Positions 45,639 to 55,260 are shown, numbered from the stretch's first letter. The stretch: DNA of 64,000 nucleotides from Chloranthus sessilifolius (GCA_021018995.1 CM037593.1:14474088-14538087), one strand, 5' to 3'. Translations and numbers: made by a program. Notes: generated by a model not told the origin, from the sequence alone.

Positions 45639-45902
45639 ATGGCTTCCATCAAGTATCGTACTCGCTCAGCTGTTAAGAAATTGATGGAACCGGCTAGGAA
45701 ACGTCCACGACACCACTCACCTCGCCCACCGACTGCTTTGGAGAATCATGAAGTGATTGATTTAGACTTGCCATCGCCTAGCCCACCACCATCTCCGCCA
45801 CACGCACTTATTCCACCACCACGCGAGGACAGGATCACAGAGGAGATGTGGAAGTATGCATTCCCGAAGCCGAAGGAAGGAAGATCCTTCATGGATGACT
45901 AA
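45639..45902 (+). CDS. Small accessory ORF of element A, 87 aa
   Basis: The ORF reads MASIKYRTRSAVKKLMEPAR followed by KRPRHH, a basic run that fits a nuclear localisation signal. ENHEVIDLDLP fits the SUMO-interaction pattern V-I-D-L with acids next to it. A Pro/Ser-rich middle follows, then EEMWKYAFPKPKEGRSFMDD. It aligns with the 111-residue ORF of B, with the middle shorter. The ATG is supported by that alignment and the TATTTAAA box 70 bases upstream. It looks whole, in contrast to the rest of A. No known family recognised. Confidence 0.65.
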   Translation: MASIKYRTRSAVKKLMEPARKRPRHHSPRPPTALENHEVIDLDLPSPSPPPSPPHALIPPPREDRITEEMWKYAFPKPKEGRSFMDD

Positions 45903-46163
45903 AGGTTTAGGAATGGTAGTCTTAAGGAGCGAGTTTAGGTTTTAGTCTTAAGTTCTTCTAATATTTCTAAATTTTAGTTTCCTTCATGTTTTAGATTAGG
46001 TTCTTTTTAGACTCGTTTTAAACTAAGATTATTTTCTTTTTCAATAAGTGTAATAATATGCACAAATTTAATAAAAGTTTAGTAATTAGTTAATTGTGCT
46101 TTTAATTTTGATCACAATACCTTTCACTTGGTCCGCCAATTAGTTTTCGATTGCAGTAAACAT

Positions 46164-46237
46164 GTTTGGGGGAGTCTTTTACGCTCTCTAATATTTTCAC
46201 CAATGAGGACATTGGCCGACTCAAGTTTGGGGGGGTA
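46164..46237 (+). promoter_or_regulatory. Paired internal G tracts and CAATGAGGACATTG hairpin, element A
   Basis: ATGTTTGGGGGAG (46163-46174), CAATGAGGACATTG (46201-46214) and AAGTTTGGGGGGGTA (46224-46237), the same order as in B and C. Confidence 0.65.
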
Positions 46238-46317
46238 TTTCTTTCGATTCATAGGTATAGAATTTATTATTTAAAAAAAAAAGAAAAAAAAAGAGACTGT
46301 TCTCGGATATTAAGGTA

Positions 46318-46434
46318 CATCAGTCAATCGATTGAAACCAACTTCCTCAATCGATCGACTGATGATCAACAGACTTATTGGAAACCCTCATCAGTCAATC
46401 GATTGAGGAATTGAAGTCAATCGATTGACTGATG
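46318..46434. repeat. Palindrome pairs in the 3' untranslated region, element A
   Basis: Two pairs, each nested in a larger inverted repeat: the outer arm CATCAGTCAATCGATTGA is matched by TCAATCGATTGACTGATG. Confidence 0.9.
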
Positions 46435-48085
46435 ACAATTAGACTTATGAATTTCGAATTTCATTCATTATCTTAAATTGGTGATGACCGAAAATTCTTT
46501 AAAGATTGTTATCATGCCATGACTATTTTAGGAATGCTCATTAATTTCAACATAGGATGAATGATGATTTGCATAATTTATGCCTGAAAATTTTTGTACC
46601 ATCGCATTGCTTTAAGTCCCAAATCTGAGAGTTTAAGTCAAGAATTAGAAATCTCAAGATTCCAAAGGAAGACTAAATCCCAGTGAGATTTGGAACGTGT
46701 CCTCGTTTGTTTATGAGTGCTAAAAATATGCGGAGTATCTTTGAACTTCATTCCCAATTGATGAAATCTCGTATAATTTATTTTGATTTGTTGATTTTGC
46801 ATATGTTATATTGTGATGACCCGACTTTTCCAATCCCTCAGGTATAGGAAAGGCCGGTTCGCCAACCTATCGAATAAACGATAAGCCGGACAAACATGGC
46901 ACATATCAGAGTAAAGCGCAATAAATATCTATAGCTAAAATAAATGCGGAAGCAATTAAAAGTAAAGAACCACCGATGATGGCCGACCATCATCGAAACA
47001 TGGCTCATAACAGAAATCAACGTCAAATATAAAACTATGGTATCCAACTAAAATGGGCCCATAAATTCAAGTCTAACTCTCACCACAAATAAGAAAATCA
47101 GTAAGTTCTATACTGGGAAAAACTCCTCAGGAGGAACCTCAAGCTCTTCCTCAGGCACGTAGTCAGGATCGATCTCACGATACGAATAGCCACGCCAAGA
47201 TCTCGAACCTGTGACGTATAGTCGGAGTGAGCTAACCAACAAAGCTCAGTAGAAGAAAGACATCTACGGCATTTTACTTTAACTAATATGGTTTCAAAAC
47301 AAATATCGAAATATAGCTTGTCAAACATATAAGCAGATAATAAACTGAATTTAGGTGCAGAAATCATATGTAAGATTTATTTCTAAATGTGTAAAGCAGT
47401 TCAAGAATGTATCACGATGTTTGGTGTCTTAGTTTCTCTAACTTCTATATGCAAAGTTCAGTAATTCATGACTTAATCCTCAACTTAAAATACCTCCCGA
47501 GTAAACTATATCTCGAGAGCAGGAATATAGCCGATGGAAACCCCTACCTACCATCGTCGTTCATGAACCCTTTTTCAGGATGCAACAAGCTCCTACGTAA
47601 TGAGGGAAACTTGTGCCAGGAAATTGTTCAGGAATTTTTGAGGGGTCGTTCAGGTCAATCATAAAACAAATGCAGATACTAATATAAATCAGATGCAAGT
47701 CTCTTATACATAGTTCCGGTTCTTGATTTCAGATTTTCAGAGCTTAAGCAGATTCAGGTTTCAGGATTCAGGTAGATTTAGATTTTCAGTTATTCATATC
47801 AATTTCAGTTTATAGATGTGCTTTCAATGGTATATGCAAGTTTAAAGATTTTAATTCAAAATATCCATGCGAATTAAAATAAAATACTGTAAAGATGAGA
47901 TTCTCCTACCTAAAACTCGGAGTAATGCGAAGTCAAGCAAAGTCCTATTGATGACCTTTCGCCCTCAATCTACATCACAAAATACGTTCATGCATTAAAA
48001 TTAACTCTAATTACTAATAATATAGACCTATTTAAGTGTTTCCTCAAAAATAAGTCAAAACAGGCAAGTTGCGCCAATCCTAGAA

Positions 48086-48500
48086 TTTGACGTAACATTC
48101 TCATATATTTTTGACCATCAAGACGATTGATTCATAAGTTGGTCAAAATATAAAAGTTGTAGATTTTTCTATTAGCTTTTTAACGCAAAATGAATTGTCT
48201 CAATCGGAGTTTAGAATAAAAAGTTATGACTAAAATACTAAGGCAATATCGAAGTTCGACAATACCTCGCTCGAGCGATGATAATAGCTCGCTCGAGCTA
48301 TTTGATGTAACATTCTCATATATTTTTGACCATCAAGACGATTAATACATGAGTTGGTCAAAACATAAAAGTTATAGATTTTTCTATTAGCTTTCCAACG
48401 CAAAAAGAATCGTCTCAATCGGAGTTCGGGATAAAAAGTTATGACTAAAATACTAAGACAATGTCGGAGTTCGGTGATACCTCGCTCGAGCGATGATAAA
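48086..48500. repeat. Tandem duplication in solo LTR F (about 215-bp unit)
   Basis: Two adjacent copies begin TTTGACGTAACATTCTCATA (48086) and TTTGATGTAACATTCTCATA (48301). Each ends near CCTCGCTCGAGCGATGATAA. Confidence 0.85.
48269..48298. repeat. GCTCGAGC palindrome pair at 22-bp spacing
   Basis: GCTCGAGC at 48269-48276 and 48291-48298. The first copy extends to the 12-base palindrome TCGCTCGAGCGA. A single further copy lies near 48485. Confidence 0.8.
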
Positions 48501-49064
48501 AACCGACGGGTTTCCTCAATGATTCGCGCCGCGATCGATCCCACGAGTTCACAGAGACAACTCCAACACGCCCTCAATGATCTCAACCTCTCCCAATGGC
48601 CAACTACGAATCCAAGGTTGATTCAAGTTCTTTCTAAGGTTTAAGTGTTTTCAACAAAGAGGGTTCTAGAGAAGGAGGTTTTCTAAACCGATCTCCTACG
48701 ATGATTGAAGAAGAGAGAAGACGGAGTTTCACACGGTTGGGTAACTATCCTCTCTTAACAAAACCTAGTATAATACGGAAATGCAATTCCTTCTTATAAT
48801 AGGATTGCTCACAAAGTAAAACACACACACACATCTTATGTATTATACACTTCTAATTTTAAAACTCAAGTCCGGTGTTGAGCGGCTACACCGAGGTCGG
48901 TGCACAACTTTCGCACGAGGGTCTAAATGGGCTCTAAATTAAAATCTGTCCGCACAATCACATCTAGATAAAAATTTAAAACAAATGGTGACGTCGGTTG
49001 CCGAGCCGAATACACACACAGGGTCAGTCTAACTCGGGTTCAAAATACGAGTCTTTACATATAT

Positions 49065-50300
49065 CATTGTACTAGAAAACGTTGTATAAAAATTTAAGAC
49101 AAATAGACATTAATGCCATCATGAGAGGAGATGATCAAAGGCCATCTTTGGATTGATTGTGCCTAAAATATCCCACCATACATTAATTTATCTTGTTGCA
49201 CCCCCTTTGAGCCTTGACTGAAACATTTTATCCTGAAACATTCCTTGTTAAGTAATATTAACCATACCCCACACCAGTTTTAAAGGCCTTACCCTTTTAT
49301 ATCTGAGAAATTAGGAATGAGAATGAGAAAGGAAATTGAGAGCTGTGGCAATAATATTTGTAAGGAATATACGGCAGAAAAACAGAAAAGGGTAAAGAAA
49401 AAGAAAATTCAGCTTAATGCAAGAAGTAGAGAAATGTATGAAAAGGATGTTCAAAAGAAAAAAAAAAAAACAAACAAAAGAAAGAGAAAAGTGTATGATG
49501 AAGAGGAAAGGGTTCTAGAGAATTCAAAAGTGTGAAAAATATCAGAAAATCAATTGTCTCTTTTACCAATTTCTCGGAGAAACTTGAATCCAATTTTCCC
49601 TTTCTTTCGTAACCTTCACCCGAGCTCCATTATAACCTTTGAAAGACCTTTTTGATCTAATCATGAATGGTAAATGTCTTGTGGAGAGTGATTATAAAAT
49701 GTCTATGGTGATTGGTATCTACATGCTTAAAATACAAATATCTTTCTGAGATTTCTTTTAAACTTTCTTTTGATGTAGCGTCTTTCTTATAGCATGTGAG
49801 ATCTTTCTAATTTGTATTATAATTCCATCTCACATATGAGTGAAAAATAAAACTGTTCATCATAAGCGATTTCATTTCGAGTGCATACCTATGGTGAGAA
49901 TTACGTCTAGATATGGAATCTAAAGACTTTTAGTTTAAACTTATTCTCAGATAAAATAACTTTAGCAGCGAGAAGTGCATAAAACTATGGGCATGAGTTA
50001 TGAGCATTGGAAAAATAATTAACTAAATTGAATGAGCATTACGAAAATAAGTAGGGACAGTAGCATCTTATAAGAATTCACGGATAATTAATCATGCAAG
50101 GACATGACTATAATTCTGAAAATTCATAAACTTTGAAGTTTGTAGGTACCTTCACTGAAAACCTTCAGGAGACAAAAACTCTTCCACCAGGGATCACCTA
50201 GGGGTTTAAAGGCTTATTGCATAGGCTAAATGCAATCGTGTTCCCTACGAAAGTGACATTTATTTGCTAAATTGATTAGTTATTCTCTTTGCTCGAGGAC
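49065..50300 (+). other. Element A 3' untranslated region, last part
   Basis: Homologous to the 3' untranslated regions of B and C. It includes a purine-rich stretch (49310-49510), the counterpart of the pyrimidine stretches at 17935-18120 and 33165-33350, and the end words GGGATCACCTAGGGGTTTAA and GCTCGAGGACTAGCAAAGTG. Confidence 0.75.
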
Positions 50301-50314
50301 TAGCAAAGTGTAGG
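50301..50314 (+). promoter_or_regulatory. Truncated terminal polypurine tract of element A
   Basis: AGCAAAGTGTAGG matches the start of AGCAAAGTGTAGGTTTGGGGGTG in B and C. The G run and the 3' LTR do not follow; a different repeat begins. Confidence 0.65.
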
Positions 50315-50800
50315 CCTCACTAATTTGTAACTTTGTGTCATCCAATCATATGATCGGATGTCATAACTATGAGCGGCCCAATGGTCAAAATATAAAAATC
50401 ATATTGTCAAATGACCTAATTACATGTAAAATGAATGCTAAAATTATATTTGGTTTTATTGTTCATTTCTCACTATGGTTGACACCATTGACTATGATGT
50501 TTTATATTTTATATTTTAATTTTCTTTTGCAAAATAATTATAATCATTTAGCCGCTCTTTTCCATGACACCTAATCATGAGATTCGGTGCTACCGGGACT
50601 ACATAAATTATGTGGTTCATAGTACCAGGCTACCTTTACCATTTACTATCTGTGTTTGGTCATCTGACTTGTTAGTCGACTTGTGACGTTATGACATTGT
50701 AAGGCTATCAAGCTTATTAATTAGATCCTATCACCGGAGGGTCTCAATGGCTTGGGCTTGGTCTTAAACGGGAGAATTATAATCGGGACCTTTTGAAGCG
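50315..50800. repeat. Dispersed repeat, copy 1
   Basis: Shares about 480 bases with 59412-59935, recognisable by TGACACCATTG, ATATTTGGTTTTAT, TATCAAGCTTAT and GGTCTCAATGG. It carries the near-perfect palindrome CATCCAATCATATGATCGGA near its start. A partial third copy lies at about 57280-57420. No ORF; class unknown. Confidence 0.7.
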
Positions 50801-50996
50801 GTGGCCTAGCCCTCTTTTTTAATGGATGATACTAAAGATCATCAATCAAATAGTTCACATTCACTAATTATAGGCATGTCTCTTTCGGATGAGTCATATA
50901 TGTTTCAATGATAGATCGCCACTTGGATGGCAAGATGATAATCACATTTCAATGGGTGACATTAAAACTCTAACCTTAATAGTATGAGATCACTTA

Positions 50997-51311
50997 GGCT
51001 GCGTATGACATAGCTCTTTAGTTGGTTTTTATTCTCTTTTCTAACTCCCTACAAAGGAGGATTTACCTGTTCTAATAGCAGCCTCCCTGCTCTCTACTAT
51101 CAAAGCAAATAAAATATGCACTCGCAAGGAGTGAGTAAAGAGGAAGGTAAAACTACTGAACAGGTAAATCTTATATAAAATCTTGCTATATATGCAAGGA
51201 GTTATCAAGGAGAAGGGGTACCTGCTAAAGCAGGTAGCGGGATGCTAGCAAAGAGGATGGAAACCTGCTTGCTTTAGCAGGGGCTAGCAAAAAACTGTGC
51301 CATACGCAGCC
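50997..51311. mobile_element. Tourist-like (PIF/Harbinger) MITE, 315 bp
   Basis: Terminal inverted repeats GGCTGCGTATGACATA and (inverted) GGCTGCGTATGGCACA, flanked by the 3-bp duplication TTA (50994-50996 and 51312-51314). There is no coding region. Internal words such as TAGCAGG and CCTGCTAAAGCAGG are repeated. Confidence 0.8.
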
Positions 51312-51379
51312 TTAAACACCATTCTAGTGTTTAAAATGTAGGTCCGGAGTCATTATCCCAATGCCAATATGCTAACTAC

Positions 51380-52412
51380 AGTGAGAGAGTATAAAATTCA
51401 CACAATTTATGCTCTAAAAAAACTCGTAAATCCGGTGTGGGTAGCATTATTCACACCCCGTATAACGGTAATCTCATCCCATCTCCTCCAGCTAACATGA
51501 GTTGACTGTTTTGAATGGACATTCGAGAATGGTTTTTTGCCCGATCATCCACAAAATGGATCTTGAGATCATGGGCATGAAATCAGAGGGTCAGTTTTCA
51601 ATTCCACATGGCCCACACCCCAAAACAGGGACTCTTAGGCGTCATGTGTGCCATGTGATTTAAGAATTGATTTTGAGATGTGTGCCTTGTGACGTTAAAA
51701 ACTGATCGTTATTATCGTACGTTCAGTCGCCCTTGGCCTCAAGTTCCATTATATGGAATTTGGGGATAAAAATGGGTCTTCATTATCTTATTCATAGCGG
51801 TGAATGCATTTTAACGGGAGGAGATAGGCCAGGATCATATCACATTTTCACTAAGTGTGAATAATGCTAGCTATCCTAAAACTATTTTGTGTATTTTATT
51901 TTATGTCATTTTTTGACGAATATTGAAGACTATTTTATGTATTAAATTGATTCTTCACCTGCACCATATTCATGTGATTCATACTTAAGCTGATTCATGC
52001 AGTTCTTAGGGCCCCAAAACTTTGTGGGAGTCAGCTTTTGACAGGGTTCAGTAGTTAAAAAGTGTTTGATAACCTTTCATAACTTTATGAAGCAGCGCAT
52101 CATTGGCATGGTAAGGCTATCAAGCATATAAAGGTATATAAAGGTGCAGTGTCTCTCCAGTCAAAAGTTGTCACAAATTTTTTAGGCCCTGAAATATGTA
52201 GTAACTCAGATTCTAACAAGGCTAAATGCGTTTAAATTAAGGACCATTTCATGGCCTTGGTAGCCTTTTGATAGACGGTGGGAGTCGATCTCTGTTTTGC
52301 GGTCATAGATCATAGTTTACTTTGGCAACAAATAGGTCACCTTAGAACTTGCAAAGTGCGTTGATTGGACGGCTTGGATCAGCTAACCAGTGTGAATTTT
52401 ATACTCTCACCT
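51380..52412. repeat. Possible decayed TIR element bounded by a 21-23 base inverted repeat
   Basis: The left arm at 51381-51403 starts GTGAGAGAGTATAAAATTCA. The right arm at 52392-52412 is its inverse apart from a two-base indel. Flanking octamers (CTAACTAC and CTAAGGAC) agree at six of eight positions, so a hAT-like duplication is possible but weak. No ORF inside. Confidence 0.35.
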
Positions 52413-52481
52413 AAGGACAGGTCAATTGTTGATCAGCAGTTTATGCTGTTTGCAAATTTTAGAAAAATTGATTTGTGATTT

Positions 52482-52484
<3 letters not shown>

Positions 52485-52556
<72 letters not shown>
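52485..52556. repeat. (AT)n microsatellite
   Basis: About 36 uninterrupted AT units. Confidence 0.95.
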
Positions 52557-52558
<2 letters not shown>

Positions 52559-52939
52559 TCCTTCGACCTTGAACTTAAGTGCTTAAATCATTGATTGCTT
52601 TCAATATAGAATAGAGATTGTTTTTTCTTCCAAGCCGATAAAATGGATCTTGAGATCGTGGTCTTAAAATCAGATGGTCCTATTTGGATTTCACGTAGCA
52701 TACACCATGAAAAGTGATCCGAGAATGGTGATTCTTATATTTGGAAGCGGGTCAAGTGTAACAATAAGGAAATAATGGGCAATTGTAAGTGACTTTTTCG
52801 GCATAATTTTACTTTTTCCATCAGTAAGGCTCCTTGGTGCACTTCTACATTTGACTGCACCATTTGTGAAGCTTAGGGGGAAATTAGCTGGAAGAACCCG
52901 GTTTTTGAATTTTTTTCTTTCCAAGTTAAAAAAGATATA
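52557..52939. other. Decayed repeat sequence
   Basis: TGGATCTTGAGATCGTGG near 52640 repeats a word at 51555 with similar flanks (AAATCAGANGGTC), so both belong to one old dispersed repeat. No gene seen. Confidence 0.45.
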
Positions 52940-53063
52940 ATAAATTAGACAAAATAGTTTGGAAATAACATAGCAATGAAAATTTCTCTTTCAAATCTGC
53001 TTGGGAAACAATCAGAATTCACCATGAATCATCTGCACTTTCAAAGAAACTATGAAAGTCTAA

Positions 53064-54831
53064 GGGCATGTTTGGATAGTGGGAAAAGAAAAGAAATTAT
53101 GGGAAAGGAAAGGATATGTGATAATTTCTTATGTTTGGCAATAAAGTTGTGTCACTGAAAATCATAGGAAAATTCAAAATTTTCTTTTTCATTGGAAATC
53201 GATAAATCCCTCTAAAATAAGAGGATTTTATCGGAAAATTTTTGCTATTCTCGATTTCTTTCTTTCACTCTCCTCTATCTCTCACTCTCTTTATTAATGA
53301 ATAAATTGAGACAAAATCAACTATTGAAAAAATTATAAAAATTAAAATAAAATAATAATAATTTAAAATTTTTAAAAAACTAAAAAAAAAATAAAGATAA
53401 AATAAAAAAAATAAAAATAAAATAAAATAAGACTTAAAAAATAATAATAATAAATTTTTTTAAAATAAAATAAAAATAATTAAACAAAAAAATAAAAAAA
53501 TAAAATAAATACTAAAAAATTTAAAAATAAAAATAAAATTAAAATTAAAAAATCAAAAATAATAAAAATAATAAAATAATAAAATAATAAAAAATCAAAA
53601 ATATTTTTTAATAAAATAAAAAATAAATAAAAATACAAAATACAAAATAAATAAAAATTAAATTTAAATTTAAAAAATTAAAAAATATTAAAAATATAAA
53701 AATGAAAAAAATAATAATAAATAAAATAAGATTTAAAAAAAATAAAATAAAATACAAAAATTAAAAATTAAAAAATTAAAATTAAAATTTAAAAATTTAA
53801 AAATTTAAAAAATAAAAATAAAAAAAATAAAAAATAATTTTTTTAAATAAAAAAAATAAAAAATAAAAAATAAATTTAAAAAAATAATAATAATAATACA
53901 AAATTTAAAAAAATTAAATAAAAATATAAAAATTAAATAAATAATAAATAAATAAACAAATAAATTTTTTTTTTAATAAAATAAATTAAATTAAAAAATA
54001 AAAATACAAAATTTTAAAAAATTAAAATTTTAAAAAAATAAAAAAAATACGAAAATAAAAAAATTTAATAAAATAAATAATTAATAATAAATAAATAAAA
54101 ATAAAAATGTAAAAATAAAATTAAAAAAATTTTAAATAATAAAATAGTCAAATAATAAAATAAAATAAATAAATAATATAATAAATAATAATAATAATAA
54201 ATTAAATAATAAAATAAAATAAAATAAATAAAATAATTTTTTATTATTTATTTTTATTTTTTAATTTTTAATTTTTTAAATTTTATTTATTTTATCAAAA
54301 GAAAGAAAGAGAGAGAGAGAGTGATTTTATTTTTTATTTTTTTATTTTTTATTTAATTTTTATTTATTTATTTTAAAAATAAAGAAAAAATAAATAAATA
54401 TAAAATTAAATATAAAAAATTAAAAAAAAAATAAAATAATAAATAAATAAAAATTAAATCTCTCTCTCTCTATCTCTTAGCTCTTTATTATCATTCTTTT
54501 TTTAAGATGTTTCTCTCTCCTAACTTTTCTCTCTCTACATATTTCTTTTAATTATTCTCTCTTAAATTTTTTCTCTTTCCTCAAATTTCTCTCTTAAAGT
54601 CACTTTTTTTCTTTCCTAATTTTTCTTTCTCTCACGAAATTTTCTTCATAATAGAAAATTAAATTTATTGGATGTGTGAGATATACTATCGATAATGGTC
54701 ATTTTTTATGTACCAATTACACAATTCAAACACCGAAAAATAATGAATTTCTATGAATTCCCAAAGAACTAGAATCCATTGGATTCACAAAATCTTTTCC
54801 GATGTTTTCCGAAAAATTGCCAAACAGACCC
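53064..54831. mobile_element. Tourist-like (PIF/Harbinger) non-autonomous element, 1768 bp
   Basis: Ends GGGCATGTTTGGATAG and (inverted) GGGTCTGTTTGGCAAT, flanked by TAA on both sides (53061-53063 and 54832-54834). It lies inside the zinc-binding domain of the LINE; with the element set aside, the LINE reading continues in frame. Most of the interior (53300-54480) is simple A/T sequence. Confidence 0.82.
53300..54480. repeat. Low-complexity A/T block (AAATAAA-like)
   Basis: About 1.2 kb made almost only of A and T, in short AATAAA/AAATTAAA words, with small GAGAGA and CTCTCT islands at 54300 and 54455. It sits wholly inside the Tourist-like element. Confidence 0.9.
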
Positions 54832-54948
54832 TAAAGGTCCTTTGAAAATAAAAATATTCGCATGGAAGATTCTACATGCAACACTGTGTGGCCACCAATG
54901 ATCGGATCTCAGGGTTGAAGATCTTGTTAGTCTCTAGGTGTAAGCTAT

Positions 54949-55260
54949 TACTACAAAAAATAAGACTATTAGCGGCAGCCAAAAACAACCGCTATTAACA
55001 AAAAATTGTGGCTTAATAGTCTTAATAACCTTTAATAAATTTTTTTGTTAATAGTGGCAGTTTTTTATAACAAAAAGCTGTCGCTAATAGTGTCATTTTT
55101 TAAAGTGTCATTACAAAAAATAAGACTAGTAGCGACAGTTTTTTTAACAAAAAATTGTTGCTATTAGTTTTGTCACTACCAAAAACTGTCGCTATTAGTC
55201 CTGCCGTTACAAAAAATTGCCTTAACAGCAAGTACCGCTAAAACACTTATTTTTGTAGTG
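54949..55260. mobile_element. CACTA-like (En/Spm) MITE, 312 bp
   Basis: The left end (T)ACTACAAAAAATAAGACTA and right end CTTATTTTTGTAGTG are inverted, flanked by the 3-bp duplication TAT (54946-54948 and 55261-55263). Inside, a (C/G)ATTACAAAAAATAAGACT-like subrepeat recurs with GCGACAG/CTGTCGC words. Inserted in the LINE. Confidence 0.85.

Larger units (their letters stand above)
46812..49059 (-). mobile_element. Element F: solo LTR of a chromovirus-like Ty3/gypsy element
   Basis: On the minus strand it begins TGTAAAGACTCGTATTTTGA and ends ...AAAGTCGGGTCATCACA, typical of Tekay-group LTR ends. It is flanked by a perfect 5-bp duplication TATAT (46807-46811 and 49060-49064) and splits the 3' untranslated region of A. 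There is no internal region, so it is a solo LTR left by recombination between two LTRs. It includes a tandem duplication (48086-48500) and a GCTCGAGC pair. Confidence 0.88.
8948..50314 (+). mobile_element. Element A: Athila-like Ty3/gypsy element, oldest layer of the nest, interrupted by B, C and F
   Basis: Plus-strand pieces at 8948-15678, 30629-30869, 42809-46811 and 49065-50314 follow in order as part of a 5' LTR, primer site, gag, protease, RT, RNase H, integrase, extra ORF, small ORF and long 3' untranslated region. Gag (WYS-LEPQSIQSW, FYNGL-type), the DLGAS protease and the FMDD reverse transcriptase identify the Athila group of Ty3/gypsy. Integrase holds the insertions B and C; the 3' region holds solo LTR F; the 5' LTR is cut by D. 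The coding region carries well over ten breaks, the most of the three Athila-like copies, which fits its position as the oldest layer. No 3' LTR is seen. Confidence 0.85.

Noticed and set aside
48230-48586. 118-codon minus-strand frame in solo LTR F
   Set aside because: It crosses the tandem duplication of the LTR and has no conserved features.
49317-49535. Lys/Arg-rich open frame in the A 3' region
   Set aside because: It is the translation of the conserved purine-rich stretch and has no counterpart as a protein in B or C.
50335-50574. 79-codon open frame with hydrophobic stretch
   Set aside because: It lies in the dispersed repeat and the matching copy at 59430-59690 does not keep the frame.
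53300-54480. A/T block as a matrix-attachment region, centromere satellite or organelle DNA
   Set aside because: It lies entirely within a TAA-flanked Tourist-like element and shows no satellite period or organelle gene.
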